A DNA stretch of 64,000 nucleotides, taken from contig NC_058518.1 of assembly GCF_904849725.1 (NCBI RefSeq), positions 507,891,225-507,955,224 on the forward strand, written 5' to 3'. Below the pieces are notes generated by a model, which was not told the DNA's origin, ran no database searches, and was given only the letters and a program-made list of their open reading frames with translations. Positions 21,887 through 35,790 of the stretch are shown piece after piece. This DNA comes from Hordeum vulgare subsp. vulgare. Its lineage: Eukaryota; Streptophyta; Magnoliopsida; Poales; Poaceae. The position numbers were made by a program, and so were the translations under genes. The first letter of the stretch is position 1. Every line of letters starts with the position of its first letter.

Positions 21887-24670
21887 GTATGGAGTTCAAA
21901 TAAGTTCAAAAAAATGAAATCCCTTTGTAAGAGATGAGTTCTCGTTCGAAACCCTGCTACTTCGAGAGAGATTGTCAGTTTTGTACACGAACTGCATCCA
22001 GTTTTTGTCGTAGCCCTCTCAACTTTTTAACACATGCTATGTGGGAGAAATGATGATAGCATGCCAACTTTCAACATTTTCAGAGTTCATTTGTAGTGCT
22101 TTTCAATTTCAGGGTCAACTAGCTCAAAAAAATAAGTAAATGCACTAAACATACCAAATGAAGTCAGAAATTGTTGAAATTTTGTGATGTTCCTTTGAAT
22201 GGTGCATTTTGAACAGACAAAAAGTATGGAGTTCAAATAAGTTCAAAAAAATGAAATCCCTTTGTAAGAGATGAGTTCTGGTTCGAAACCCTGCTACTTC
22301 GAGAGAGATTGTCAGTTTTGTACATGAACTGCATCCAGTTTTTGTCGTATCCCTCTCAACTTTTTAACACATTCTATGTGGGTGAAATGATGATAGCATG
22401 CCAACTTTCAACATTTTCAGAGTTCATTTGTAGTGCTTTTCAATTTCAGGGTCAACTAGCTCAACAAAAATAAGTAAATGCACGAAGAATACCAAATGAA
22501 GTGAGAAATTGTTGAAATTTTGTGATGTGCCTTTGAATGGTGCATTTTGAACACACAAAAAGTATGGAGTTCAAATAAGTTCAAAAAAATGAAATCCCTT
22601 TGTAAGAGATGAGTTCTGGTTCGAAACCCTGCTACTTCGAGAGAGATTGTCAGTTTTGTACACGAACTGCATCCAGTTTTTGTCGTAGCCCTCTCAACTT
22701 TTTAACACATGCTATGTGGGTGAAATGATGATAGCATGCCAACTTTCAACATTTTCAGAGTTCATTTGTAGTGTTTTTCAATTTCAGGGTCAACTAGCTC
22801 AAAAAAAATAAGTAAATGCACGAAGAATACCAAATGAAGTCAGAAATTGTTGAAATTTTGTGATGTGCCTTTGAATGGTGCATTTTGAACACACAAAACA
22901 TATGGAGTTCAAATAAGTTCAAAAAAATGAAATCCCTTTGTAAGAGATGAGTTCTCGTTCGAAACCCTCCTACTTTGAGAGAGATTGTCAGTTTTGTACA
23001 CGAACTGCATCCAGTTTTTGTAGTAGCCCTCTCAACTTTTTAACACATGCTATGTGGGTGAAATTATGATAGCATGCCAACTTTCAACATTTTCAGAGTT
23101 CATTTGTAGTGCTTTTCAATTTCAGGGTCAACTAGCTCAAAAAAAAATAAGTAAATGCACGAAATATACCAAATGAAGTCAGAAATTGTTGAAATTTTGT
23201 GATGTGCCTTTGAATGGTGCATTTTGAACACACAAAAAGTATGGATTTCAAATAAGTTCAAAAAAATGAAATCCCTTTGTAAGAGATGAGTTCTCGTTCG
23301 AAACCGTGCTACTTCGAGAGAGATTGTCAGTTTTGTACACGAACTAAATCTAGTTTTTGTCGTAGCCCTCTCAACTGTTTTACACATGCTATGTGGGTGA
23401 AATGCTGATAGCATGCCAACTTTCAACATTTTCAGAGTTCATTTGTAGTGCTTTTCAATTTCAGGGTCAACTAGCTCAAAAAAATAAGTAAATGCACGAA
23501 GAATACCAAATGAAGTCAGAAATTGTTGAAATTTTGTGATGTGCCTTTGAATGGTTCATTTTGAACACACAAAAAGTATGGAGTTCAAATAAGTTCAAAA
23601 AAATGAAATCCCTTTGTAAGAGATGAGTTCTGGTTCGAAACCCTCCTACTTCGAGAGAGATTGTCAGTTTTGTACACGAACTGCATCCAGTTTTTGTCGT
23701 AGCCCTCTCAACTTTTTAACACATGCTATGTGGGTGAAATGATGATAGCATGCCAACTTTCAACATTTTTAGAGTTCATTTGTAGTGCTTTTCAATTTCA
23801 GGGTCAACTAGCTCAAAAAAAATAAGTAAATGCACGAAATATACCAAATGAAGTCAGAAATTGTTGAAATTTTGTGATGTGCCTTTGAATGGTGCATTTT
23901 GAACACACAAAAAGTATGGAGTTCAAATAAGTTCAAAAAAATGAAATCCATTTGTAAGAGATGAGTTCTCGTTCGAAACCCTGCTACTTCGAGAGAGATT
24001 GTCAGTTTTGTACACGAACTGCATCCAGTTTTTGTCGTAGCCCTCTCAACTTTTTAACACATGTCATGTGGGTGAAATTTTGATAGCATGCCAACTTTCA
24101 ACATTTTCAAAGTTCATTTGTAGTGCTTTTCAATTTCAGGGTCAACTAGCTCAAAAAAAATAAGTGAATGCACGAAGAATACCAAATGAAGTCAGAAATT
24201 GTTGAAATTTTGTGATGTGCCTTTGAATGGTGCATTTTGAACACACAAAAAGTATAGAGTTCAAATAAGTTAAAAAAAATGAAATCCCTTTGTAAGAGAT
24301 GAGTTCTGGTTCGAAACCCTGCTACTTCGAGAGAGATTGTCAGTTTTGTACACGAACTGCATCCAGTTTTTGTCGTAGCCCTCTCAAATTTTTAACACAT
24401 GCTATGTGGGTGAAATGATGATAGCATGCCAACTTTCAACATTTTCAGAGTTCATTTGTAGTGCTTTCCAATTTCAGGGTCAACTAGCTCAAAAAAAAAT
24501 AAGTAAATGCACGAAATATACCAAATGAAGTCAGAAATTGTTGAAATTTTGTGATGTGCCTTTGAATGGTGCATTTTGAACACACAGAAAGTATGGAGTT
24601 CAAATAAGTTCAAAAAAATGAAATCCCTTTGTAAGAGAGGAGTTCTCGTTCGAAACCCTGGTAATTCGAG
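21887..24670 (+). repeat. 338-bp tandem satellite-like array, about 8.2 copies
   Basis: The landmark GTATGGAGTTCAAATAAG (with minor changes) starts at 21887, 22224, 22562, 22900, 23239, 23576, 23914, 24252 and 24591, so the period is 337-339 bp. Units differ at only a few positions, which points to recent amplification or homogenisation. No open frame is conserved along the unit. A truncated lead-in (about 21540-21886) contains earlier partial copies. Confidence 0.95.
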
Positions 24671-24672
24671 AG

Positions 24673-24990
24673 ATAATAGTTTGGATAGTCAAAATTATTA
24701 ATTATGAAAATAAAAAATAGTTTTGCATTATTTATTCAATTTGAAACACTTTTTATTATCATAGTTTTGTCAAATTCTTAAATATGCAAAAAGAATTTTT
24801 AATAAACATAGTTTTTAATTGAAAATAACAAAATAGATAATAGTTTGGATAGTCAAAATTATTAATTATGAAAATAGAAAATAGTTTTGCATTATTTTTT
24901 CAATTTGAAACACTTTTCATTATCATAGTTTTGTCAAATTCTCAAATATGCAAAAATAATTCTCAAATTTCATTATCATAGAAAAAAACT
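24673..24990 (+). repeat. ~162-bp AT-rich direct duplication
   Basis: GATAATAGTTTGGATAGTCA begins at about 24673 and again at about 24835, each followed by the same AT-rich sequence up to CTCAAATATGCAAAAA. Confidence 0.75.
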
Positions 24991-25144
24991 GAAACAATAT
25001 GAGAAATCATGGACAAAATTCAACCTGAATTCACTTTGAATTCAGATTGAATTTTCTCCACAATTTCGAATATAGTTTCAATTTTTAGTAAGTTTAGGCA
25101 TGTAAGCCTGCTTTAGAGAGGAGCTCAATGAACAAGCTGCGACG

Positions 25145-25412
25145 GGGCTTATAAACAAGTGTTAGTCCCCTCGCTGGGCGAGGTGGGACTAAACTTATCG
25201 TGCAGCCGAGGAGGGGCTTTAGTCCCGGGTGGAGCCACGCCCCGGGACTGAAGATACCCTTTAGTCCCGGCTGGAGCCACGCACCGGGACTAAAGACCCC
25301 CTCCTTTCCGCCTCTTGGTCTGCCCGAAAAGAGGCCTTTAGTCCCGGGTCGTGGCTCAACCCGGGACTAAAGGGGGTCTTTAGTCCCGGCCCGAGCCACG
25401 CACCGGGACTAT
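25145..25412. repeat. Internal cluster of subterminal-type hairpin repeats
   Basis: Several TTTAGTCCCGG...CCGGGACTAAAG pairs with the spacer TGGAGCCACG lie mid-element, just before a TATA box. A further copy, AGTCCCGGGTGGAGCCACG, sits at about 26914 in an intron. CACTA elements normally have these only near their ends. Confidence 0.85.
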
Positions 25413-25420
25413 AGATCCAC

Positions 25421-25430
25421 CTATATAAGC
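25421..25430 (+). promoter_or_regulatory. TATA box of the TNP1-like transcription unit
   Basis: CTATATAAGC follows directly after the hairpin cluster and precedes a pyrimidine-rich leader (TTTCTCTTCTTCTTCCTC). This makes it a plausible core promoter for the genes at 26305-30909. Confidence 0.6.
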
Positions 25431-25671
25431 GGGACTTCGAAAATTTCCAACCCAATTCGTCCATTTCTCTTCTTCTTCCTCTCGTTCTCCTGCCCGGCGC
25501 GACACATCGACGAACTAACCGACGCCGTCAGGCTGCCCGCCGTCCTGCTCGCCGCCGCCTGCCGTCCTCCTCGCCGCCGCGCCGTCCTCCGCGCCGTCCT
25601 CCTCGCCGCGCGCCGTCGACACCTCCGGCCGGTAAGGCCCCCGCCCCCTCCTCCCCAACACTCCGGCCAGT

Positions 25672-26120
25672 ATAGAAGAAAAGAAGAAAAAGGAGAAGAG
25701 AAGAAGAAAAAGGAGAAGAAAGGAAGAAAAAGGAGAAGAAAAGAAGAAAAAGGAGAAGAAAAGAAGAAAAAGAAAAAGATTTTTTTGTCATTTAATTCCT
25801 ATTGTTATTAGGTTTGTGCTAGATTATTAGGGTTAGTAATATTTAGAATTAGGTTAGGGTTACAAGAAGAAGAAATATGAACAAAAATAAGAAAATAAGA
25901 TTAGGAAAAATGAAAATAAGAAGAGGAGGAGAAGAAAAGAAGAAAAAGTGTATATTGTATAGTGTAAATGCTTAAGCGTATAGTGTATATAGTGTATAGT
26001 GTATAAGGAGAGGAGGAATTTTGCTATAGTGTATAGTGTATAAGAAAAGAAGAAAAGAAGAGGAGGAGAAGATAAGAAAAGAAGAGGAGGAGAAGAAAAA
26101 TGAAAATAAGAAGAGGAGGA
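25672..26120 (+). repeat. Purine-rich AAGAAGAAAAAGGAG minisatellite
   Basis: A 15-20-bp purine unit is repeated at about 25672-25775 and again at 26041-26120, with AGTGTATAGTGTATA repeats between and a TTTTGCTATTGTATATGCTTAA repeat downstream to about 26250. It probably lies in an intron or leader. Confidence 0.8.
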
Positions 26121-26304
26121 ATTTTGCTATTGTATAGTGTATATGCTTAAGTGTTAATAGTGTTCCTTAGATTATTGCTTAATTTTGCTATTGTATATGC
26201 TTAAGTTTTAATAGTTTAATTTTGCTATTGTATATGCTTAAGTGTTAATAGTTTATTTTTAGCAAGAAAATTAATAGAACTAGTTTATTTTTTTAGTTCA
26301 TTTT

Positions 26305-26709
26305 ATGATGCCTATCCCGCATCCTCGTCGTCGACTCGGCGGAGGACACCTGCTTGATCAGAGGGGCCCTATCCGGGACTGGGCTCCGCCCGACTGGTAT
26401 TGGGAGGTGCTACCTTCCGGGGGGCGTAGGTTGGTGAGGAGCCAGCCCGTCGTTGACCCGATCCTTGTTTGGTGGCGGTCGCATGGGCCAGTGAGGGTGC
26501 CGAGGCTTCCGGACACCGTGGAGGTGGTACGTCACCGTGTCAGCGAGGAGGATGAGCACGTCCGTCGCTACATGGTTGCGTTGGAGGGCAGGTTCGAGCA
26601 TACCTGGCAGGTTCTTCGGGGATCTCACTGGAGCTATGATCCTGTGATGGTTCCTTCTCTTTGGGTGTCCACCGCCCGCGCCGATACCCGTCGGGCGCTA
26701 CGGTTCTAG
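26305..26709 (+). CDS. CACTA-encoded protein of unknown function
   Basis: An open frame of 134 residues, or 133 from the second Met, rich in Arg, Trp and Pro (it contains APPDWYWEVLPSGGRR and GSHWSYDPV). I do not recognise a domain. It lies between the internal promoter and the TNP1-like gene, so it could be a first exon or a separate small gene of the same transcription unit. It may equally be a relic. Confidence 0.4.
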   Translation: MMPIPHPRRRLGGGHLLDQRGPIRDWAPPDWYWEVLPSGGRRLVRSQPVVDPILVWWRSHGPVRVPRLPDTVEVVRHRVSEEDEHVRRYMVALEGRFEHTWQVLRGSHWSYDPVMVPSLWVSTARADTRRALRF

Positions 26710-27025
26710 ATGTATTAGTGATGCTATATGTATGATAGTATTCGAGGAGTATTAGTGATAATATTCGACGATGTACGGACAAAAGTGATGATGTATTAGC
26801 TTATAATTGAATGCATGCTAATTTGAATACTACTTTATTTTACGATTTGGTTTTGCTTATTGAATGCTCAAATTGGAAAAGTACTCCTACTTTGAATACT
26901 ATGCAGAAATCTAGGAGTCCCGGGTGGAGCCACGACCCGGGACTTAAGTTGTTCTGGAACGGAGTTCCTGATAGAATAATTCTTTTTTGGTACAAAGGTT
27001 AAGAGAATCCGTTTTTTGCAGAACT

Positions 27026-29012
27026 ATGGATCCACATATCAGGAACCTCAAAGAGGAAGAACTTCTCGAAGATATAATCAAAGACGGCCCCGACGTTGAA
27101 CCAGCTGAATCTCCGTCGTCATATCTAAACCAGGACGTTGGAATGGAGGTCGAGCGACACGAAGATGAAGCCGATGGGGCAGGAGATAGGTCCAATGACG
27201 GAGAAGGTGAGAGCTCCACTGATGGAGAAGCCGGTGAAGAGGAGAAGTCCGGCGAGGTATACATATGAAGTTCGACAATCACTTGTAATATGTGAAAAAT
27301 ATTGGAGATAGCTCTATATTGTATACATATACATTCATTTGACGAATGTTTCTCCCTCTTAGGCCTCCACATCAAGCAAAACTACGAAACGAGGCCCGAC
27401 TAGAAAGTTGTATGCACGAACGCATTAGACATTTGAGGTGATATTTCCTACGGGCGAACCCAAGCTTCCTAAGAATGCTGCTGACACATTCAAGAAGCAA
27501 TGCGGAGTTCTCGTTAGGGATCACGTCCCGATCAACGTTCGGGAGTGGAACAAGCGCAAAGGGGCAGCCGATAGTGACTATGTCGTCGAAAGGTACAAAG
27601 ATAATCTTTGGAATGATCTCATGTCACATTTCAACCTGCCAGAATGTGAGAATGAAGACGCCGCAGAAAAACTGAGGGCCAAAGTCAAGCAGTGGACTCT
27701 GAAGAAGATGGCCGAACTGTTCCGTAGCTGGAAGAAGAAGCTATGGAAAAACTATCTGAAGACAAAGAAAGTGCCAGTATTCGAGGGGTATCTAGCCAAG
27801 CAGGCGAATCACTGGAAGGCATTTCAAGAGTACAAGGAGTCAGAAGATGCCCAGACATTATCAGAAAAGAACAAGATAAATGCCGATAAGAAGAAATATC
27901 ACCACAAGATGGGGCCAGGGGGCTATGAGACTGCCATCCCAAAGTGGGATAAGAAAGAGCAAGATCTGATAGATAAAGGCATCGTACCTGAACCACTCCG
28001 TGATGAGTGGGAATTGAAAGCAAGAAATTGATTCCTTGCGCATGGTGGGTCGTACGACGAAACAACAGGGGATCTCATCTGCAATGACGAGCTTAGGATA
28101 CTCAGGGAGAATTGGAAAAGGATAGTGAAAGAAATTAAGGAGGGACAAAGAAAGTTCACTGCAGATAGAGATAAAGATTTGCTCACACTGGTCCTCGGCA
28201 ATGACGAACATGGAGGACGAACGCGAGGCTTCGGTCCTTCTTACCCGTGGTGGCTTGGGTTTGCCAGAGACCAAGACACTTACAGAAGCCGAGAGAGAGC
28301 AAAGAAGCGGCAGCAGGATGAGGAGAATGACAAGTTCAACCAGTTGCTTGCTAGGATTAACGAGCAACAGAAGCAGATTGATGAGCTTAGAGGAGTACCG
28401 CGCTAGGAAGATCCTGCACTTGATATTACCGACGCCCCATCTAAGCGGAAAAGCAGCGTGGCTGAATCTGAGGCCCCGCCCGACGATGAACGAAGAATGA
28501 TAGAGGGCGGTCCCGGCTACCCCGTGGATGGAATCAAGGAGTCAACATCATGTGAACTCCATCAGAAATTCAAGAACATATCCATGAAGGTGGCCGTCGG
28601 ACAAGCTTTACCTTTTGGCCCTGATGCACGCTGGCATGGCCGTGAGATTCCAGCTGGCTTTGCTAAAGTCGGGGTGGATGAAATCATGACGGGGTTTAAT
28701 GATATGGAGCTCGACATAGCTGGACCCGAAGATGAGAGGACACTCGGAGAAGTACTGGGTGGAGTCATCCTATGGGACAAGAACTACATCAATCTTCCAC
28801 GCTCGGCCCCAAGGACAACACCGCCTCCGAGTCGTCGCAGGTCACCTACACCTCCATTACCTCCAAGCCCTCCACATGACGTCGGCCAGCACAACACGAG
28901 TCCATCTCGATCACCGCCGCCGGACTTGGGTCGTCCGTCTCCGCCGCCGCCCGCACATGATACTAAGCGGAAGCGTGCCAGCAAGAACGCTCCGTCGAAG
29001 ATTTCTAAGTGA
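27026..29012 (+). pseudogene. TNP1-like (Transposase_24/Ptta-type) protein of the CACTA element, broken
   Basis: A first exon, 27026-27256, encodes an acidic stretch beginning MDPHIRNLKEEELLEDI and splices at GAG|GTATAC to an acceptor at 27360-27362. The second exon stays in one frame to the TGA at 29010 but holds three internal stops: TAG at 27426, TGA at 28029 (in KARN*FLAHGG, where Trp would fit) and TAG at 28404. The conserved part, with YVVERYKDNLWNDLMSHF and AKQANHWKAFQEYKES, matches the plant En/Spm-type protein family found in many CACTA elements and thought to bind subterminal repeats. A Lys/Glu-rich coiled-coil-like stretch (NKFNQLLARINEQQKQIDEL) follows, then a Pro/Ser-rich tail. 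The reading frame is lost after 29012. Confidence 0.8.
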
Positions 29013-29263
29013 CGGAGCTCCCCAAAGTGCAAACTGTCGCTCCTCCCAAAGGTACCTCATGCTAATCTTCCTATCAGACCTTATGATCGTACCGACGAGG
29101 AAAATGCCAGGATAGCAAAGGAACATTATGATGCGTAGATGAAAAAGAAGGAACCCGAGCCCCGCCCGGAATACACCGAGAAGCAAATTCATATGCAAAA
29201 TACTTCACGACCCTTCCATCACAGTATGACTTACACCATAAGCCTGATGACTATACACGCACA

Positions 29264-30909
<1,646 letters not shown>

Positions 30910-31164
30910 TGTTCGTCCATGTAATCGAATAGACGGGCTCTAGTCCCGATAATTCAGATCTCTATATAATTGTATATATATGATCGCTTGTAAGATAAGT
31001 TAATCTTATATATATATATGCATAATTATTTCTATTTAAATTATATGAAAACTAATTCCCGAACACCAAACGAGGTATCACGTTAATCTCCCGAACACCT
31101 AAACCCTAAAACCCTAAAACCCAAAAATAATTTCATTAAAAAAAACCCAAAAACCAGCAAAATC

Positions 31165-31345
31165 TGAAAATCTTTAGTCCCGGTCCGTGTAACAAACCGG
31201 GACTAGAGGGCCTGCCCCTGGGGCGCTACGAGGCGCCCACGTGGAGCACCTTTAGTCCCGGCTTGTAACAGGGCCGGGACGAAAAGGTTAGGCCTTTAGT
31301 CCCGCCCCTTTAGTCCCGGTTGGTGAACCGGGACTAAAGCCCCTT
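31165..31345. repeat. Right subterminal hairpin repeats of the CACTA element
   Basis: Three to four TTTAGTCCCGG / CCGGGACTAAAG inverted pairs before the right terminus. Confidence 0.9.
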
Positions 31346-31419
31346 ACGGGCCGGGGCTATAGGCTCTGTCCCCACTAGTGGGACTTCACTAGAGAGCAGC
31401 AACGTATATTAGTCTTCTT

Positions 31420-32170
31420 ATGGGGCGGCTTCCTTTCATCCATTTTTGCATGCATGCAACATGACATCATTACGTATTACTTTAATTTGGTATTTTGAAA
31501 AAGATTTATCTCTCAAACCGTTATCTCAATTAATGATTCGTTTTCACCATGACTTTATCGCGGCGAGATCTTTAAAACTAGATCTCATGTCGATATGTTT
31601 CGACAACTTTTGTTTTCGTCGATACTTGTCAAATTATTATCACTTACTTGTCACATTATTTGTCACATAGTTCTCACATTAAATCAAGTTGGTTATCAGG
31701 TTTTAAGAATGTCGATATACACCATAAAAAACTTGATTCATTGTACTTCTACTGGTTCATGCATTTACTTGGTTGTTGTTAGTGCTTTAATAACCACTTT
31801 TTAGCTCCACATAACACTGCAATACTTAAAAAGTAAAAAATTATTGTCCCGATAATTATGCAAATTTTTGTGACAACTGTACATCCGTAAAATGACAACT
31901 ATAATGACATAAATGTGGCAACTAGGAACGACGACAAAATATCAATGAAATATGTCAACATGTGATTTTATTTTAAAGGTCTCGTCGAAACGAACCTAAC
32001 GGTGAAGACGGATCTCCAATCAAATTATTAATCTGTGAGATAAATCATTTTTAAAATTCAAAAAAGCATTTAATGCGATGATGTTATCATGGGGTAGAAG
32101 GTTTTTGCATGCGGGTGTAAGCCGCCGCATGGAAGTGTTGTTATGCGGCGCTTTTCCTTAGATTTTCCCA
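31420..32170. mobile_element. Long-inverted-repeat element, possibly a Mutator-type MITE
   Basis: The left arm (about 31420-31690) and the right arm (about 31830-32170, reverse-complemented) share, in order, GCATGCA, ACATCAT, GATTTATCTC, CGTTTTCACC-like, GAGATCTTTAAAA-like, TGTCGATATGTTTC-like and TTGTCAC blocks. The arms are diverged. No target duplication was found; the left border may be disturbed. Confidence 0.5.
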
Positions 32171-32581
32171 TGATAGTTCCTTAACTATACTTTTATGGAG
32201 AAGTTGGGGTTTATCTTTGGCAAAAGTTGTCGCTGTGACACTTCCAGCCGCCAGAATGCGCACAATGCATTTTCTTGTGCATACTTACAAAGTCTCAACA
32301 AGCAAGGTTTTAGAGTTATGTATATAATGCACCAGATGAAGTCAATCTACTTCAGTTGTTCTATTTAAGCAACCGCAAAGGGGAAAGGAAATTAGCCACG
32401 ATGATTGAATACATTTGGGTATAACAGTCGGGAAAACCACTGGCCTAAAATGAACCGGTAGTATTAATATTTTGGCCAATAACACGACCATATTCCCTAA
32501 GTCAAATATTGTAAATGATTAATGTAACATGCCATCAAACTCCAGCAAAGGGGCAACTTTGGAAATAACGAAGAAGAGCAT
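32171..32581. other. Intergenic, nothing recognised
   Basis: No gene or element recognised before the LINE duplication at 32582. Confidence 0.35.
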
Positions 32582-32596
32582 AAAGAAAGTAACAGT

Positions 32597-34756
32597 AAAG
32601 GGCGGAACATTCTGAAAGGGCCCGTGGTGCTCCAAGAGGCCGTGCATGAAATTAAACGGATGCGCCAGCAGGCTATTTTGTTTAAGCTCAATTTTAAAAA
32701 ACCGTATGACCGGGTGAATTCGGAGTTCCTTAGGGAGGTGCTGTTGGCCAAAGGTTTCGATGCTGCATGGATGCAGCGTCTATCACAAATTGGTCTCGGG
32801 AGGCCAGACTACGATTGCCATCAACAAAGAGGTAGGGACGTACTTCCGCAACAAGAAAGGGCTGCGCCAGGGAGATCTCGCGTCTCCGCTGCTCTTTAAT
32901 TTTGTTGTGGATGTGCTGTCTTCTTTGATGGACAAAGCTAAGGTGTCAGGACACCTTAAGGGTGTGGTTGGGCATCTCATCCCACAGGGTATCCCAACTA
33001 GAGTATGCGGACGATACTATGTTGCTTTTCGAGCCGGATACCCAAAGTGCTGCCACGGTAAAGTTGATCCTTCTAGCTTTCGAGGCTATGTCGGGTTTGG
33101 AGATCAACGTCCATAACTATGAGATCATTCCCATGGGGATGGGCGAGACCGAAGGTAGGAGGGTGGCAGACTGGCTTAATTATCAGGTAGGCACGCTTCC
33201 GATTAAATATTTGGGTTTACCGATTGCAACTAGGAGGTTCATGATTGAGGATTGGGATCCTCTCTGTGTGAAAGTGGCTAGGAGAGTAAGCCTGTGGCGT
33301 GGGAAGTTCATATCTTTAGGGGCAAGACTAATTCTCACTAATTCCAGTCTCTCCTCCCTTCCCATGTTTATTATGGGCTTGTTTCTTCGGACGGACGGGG
33401 TTCATGCTAAAATGGATACCCCTTTATCTAAGTTCTTTTGGGAAGGAGCTGGACCCAAACGCAAGTACCACTCGGTAAAATGGGCGGCTGTGTGCCACCC
33501 CAAAAAACAAGGAGGTTTGGGAATCATCAACTCTAAATTCATGAACATTGGCCTATTAGCGAAATGGATCTCTAAACTTTCGCAGAATGAGTTGGGGCTT
33601 TGGGATGACCTCCTCAAAGCTAAATACTATCCGGCGGGCTCCACATTCGAGGCTTCGGCTCGTAGTTCCCCGTTTGGAATGGGTTCCAAGAGGTGAAACC
33701 GGCTTTCACGCTTGGAGCCAGGTTTCAGGTTGGCAATGGTCTTTCGATAAGATTCTGGTTTGATGTGTGGATTGAGCCCCAACCCTTATGGATGGGATTT
33801 GAGGAGTTATACACAGTCACGGTCGACCCCAACATTAATGTCGCGATTTCCCTCCTCTCCTCGCCCCCTGATAACGCTTTTCATAGGCAGCTCTCCCCCG
33901 CCGAGGTGTCTTCGTGGAATCTGCTCTGTGTGGGAGTCGCTAGCGTTTCATTGTCGGAGGAACAGGAGAGGGTGTCCTGGCAACTCGCGCCGTGAGGTGT
34001 TTTTTCTATCAAATCCATGTACAACAAACTTACCCAAAGAGCAGGACTTTGCGTCGCGCGGGCCTTGTGGAAGGCGCGTATTCCCTTGAAGGTTAAAATC
34101 TTGTTATGGTAGATGTTCGTATCCGACTCCCCACCTCGGTTAACGTTGCCAAGCGTAATGGGCCTGTGGATGGGTCATGTGCGGTGTGTGGACTCTCGGA
34201 AGATGCCAACCACGCGTCGATTCGCTGACATCTTTCAAAATTTTCCTAGAGTGTCGTGAGAGCCACAACAGGGGTGGACTGGAATCCTGCTTTCGGTGCT
34301 GACCTCCTAACTAGTTGGCGTACTATTAGAGGCCATGCTAGCCGAGTCATGTGGATGTGCGCCGGGGCACTTCTTTGGGCGATGTGGCACATTCGTAATA
34401 AACTAGTGATTAAGGGCGTGTTCCCTTTTCACCCGGCTGACATTATTCTCAAATGTACTATTGTCTTGCAGCAGTGGAGTCAATTGGGGAGGCGCCGGGA
34501 TTATGAGGGCCTCGAGTTGGCAATTCAGAGACTTCGTAACATAAACATCATCGCTAGAGTGTGTTGTGAGGCAACCTGGAGGAGGTGTTCTACCTTTTTG
34601 GTGTTGGTCTTGTAGCTTTTTGCTTCCTGATTGATGTATGCTATTGTTTTAAGCTGGTTGTTGTGGACCTCTATTTTTTTCTACTTTGACCGGTTTTGTG
34701 CCTTAACCTGTGTACTCTGTCTGTCTTGGCGATGCCTCTGGCATCTTCATTCTAAA
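32597..34756 (+). mobile_element. 5'-truncated LINE (L1 type), plus strand
   Basis: Flanked by the 15-bp duplication AAAGAAAGTAACAGT (32582-32596 and 34757-34771), a typical LINE integration mark. It starts within the reverse transcriptase domain and ends with a short A-rich tail. Confidence 0.9.
32616..34615 (+). pseudogene. LINE reverse transcriptase, decayed
   Basis: Fragments in shifting frames follow the order of an L1-type polymerase. VVLQEAVHEIKRMRQQAILF is near 32624, then GLRQGDLASPLLFNFVVD near 32860, then the catalytic YADD motif in LEYADDTMLLFEP near 33000, then FPIKYLGLPI-like and FFWEGAGPKRKYHSVKW sequences. The C-terminal part keeps WGDDLLKAKYYP-like and WRTIRGHASRVMWM pieces near 33600 and 34300. 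At least four frameshifts break it. The endonuclease and 5' ORF were never copied. Confidence 0.88.
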
Positions 34757-34771
34757 AAAGAAAGTAACAGT

Positions 34772-35165
34772 CTCTTAAGAAGTAACAAATGGCACGTTGG
34801 TGTGATTTCACCAAATTACTAATTTGTAGCAACATAGAAATATATATACAAAAATTACTGAATGATGTCCCTATGAATATTTAAAATATAGATAGATGAT
34901 GACATTAACTTTATGGAAGGGTCTAGAAACCTTGATTTGATTCAGATGCCACTCTACCTTATTCCAAGGGGATTATACTATGAAAGCACTATCTATCATT
35001 TGAAGGAATAGCATGATAAGATAGTATATGGTTACCAGAATAGTTTTTCAAATGATGGAAGACTTTCCTAATTGACATGAAAAAGATGGAAACGTTGAAT
35101 CATACTAACAATACACCTATGCAATCTAGGGTCGTGATCCCTTGTGCATATAAATAACTAACACA
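34772..35165. other. Intergenic, nothing recognised
   Basis: AT-rich target DNA continuing from before the LINE. Confidence 0.35.
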
Positions 35166-35171
35166 TAGGGC

Positions 35172-35790
35172 ATACGGGCATCTCCAAGGCGAACTCTCAA
35201 ACCACCCACATCTGTCCAAACCATGCTATCCGGACCCCGGAAGCCAACCAGCGCGAGTCCGTACCATTCCATCGAGCCGGGAGGGGGGCTTTGCACGAGT
35301 CCGGACAATAGACATGTAGGACTCCGACGCCCCCGGCCCACCCAAAACCCTTCCTGGACCCTACGCCTCCATGCTCTCCATTTTCTCTCCTTCCTTCGCC
35401 ACCATTCCACCACTCCGGCCATGATGGTACACCCTTGTCGGGACTCTACGTCTGTGTCACCTCTAGCGTTCGAGTCGGGCTCCACCCCGCTTCTCCTCCA
35501 TCTCTGTTCAACTCGTCTCCTCTGACCACCCCGTCAGGTACCATCTACTAGTGCTATACCCACCATGCATAACAAATGTCTGATGAATTGACGGATCTAA
35601 GAATGTGCTCCCTTCTTCTTTCTAGCGATGGATTGTGATTTGAAGTACATATACGAGCAATATGTTGAGTCTTCTCACGGCCCGTCCAACGAGGAGGACT
35701 ACACATATGAGATGTTGATGATGCACGCGGTCCTTGAAGACGTAGAGCGTGCGGACGAGCATGTTCTTAATTTGAAGGGATTGATCAATG
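35172..35790 (+). mobile_element. Truncated Harbinger element with N-terminal transposase fragment
   Basis: The sequence begins with a Harbinger-like end (GGGCATCTCCAAGG). A frame from 35628 encodes about 50 residues beginning MDCDLKYIYEQYVESSHG and containing MLMMHAVLEDVERADEHVLN, which looks like the start of a PIF/Harbinger transposase. The frame then runs into T-rich repeats and the catalytic domain is missing. Confidence 0.6.

Noticed and set aside
21887..24670. Regular repeats with constant spacing that could be read as a CRISPR array
   Set aside because: The whole 338-bp unit repeats with no unique spacers, and the DNA is clearly from a plant nuclear genome.
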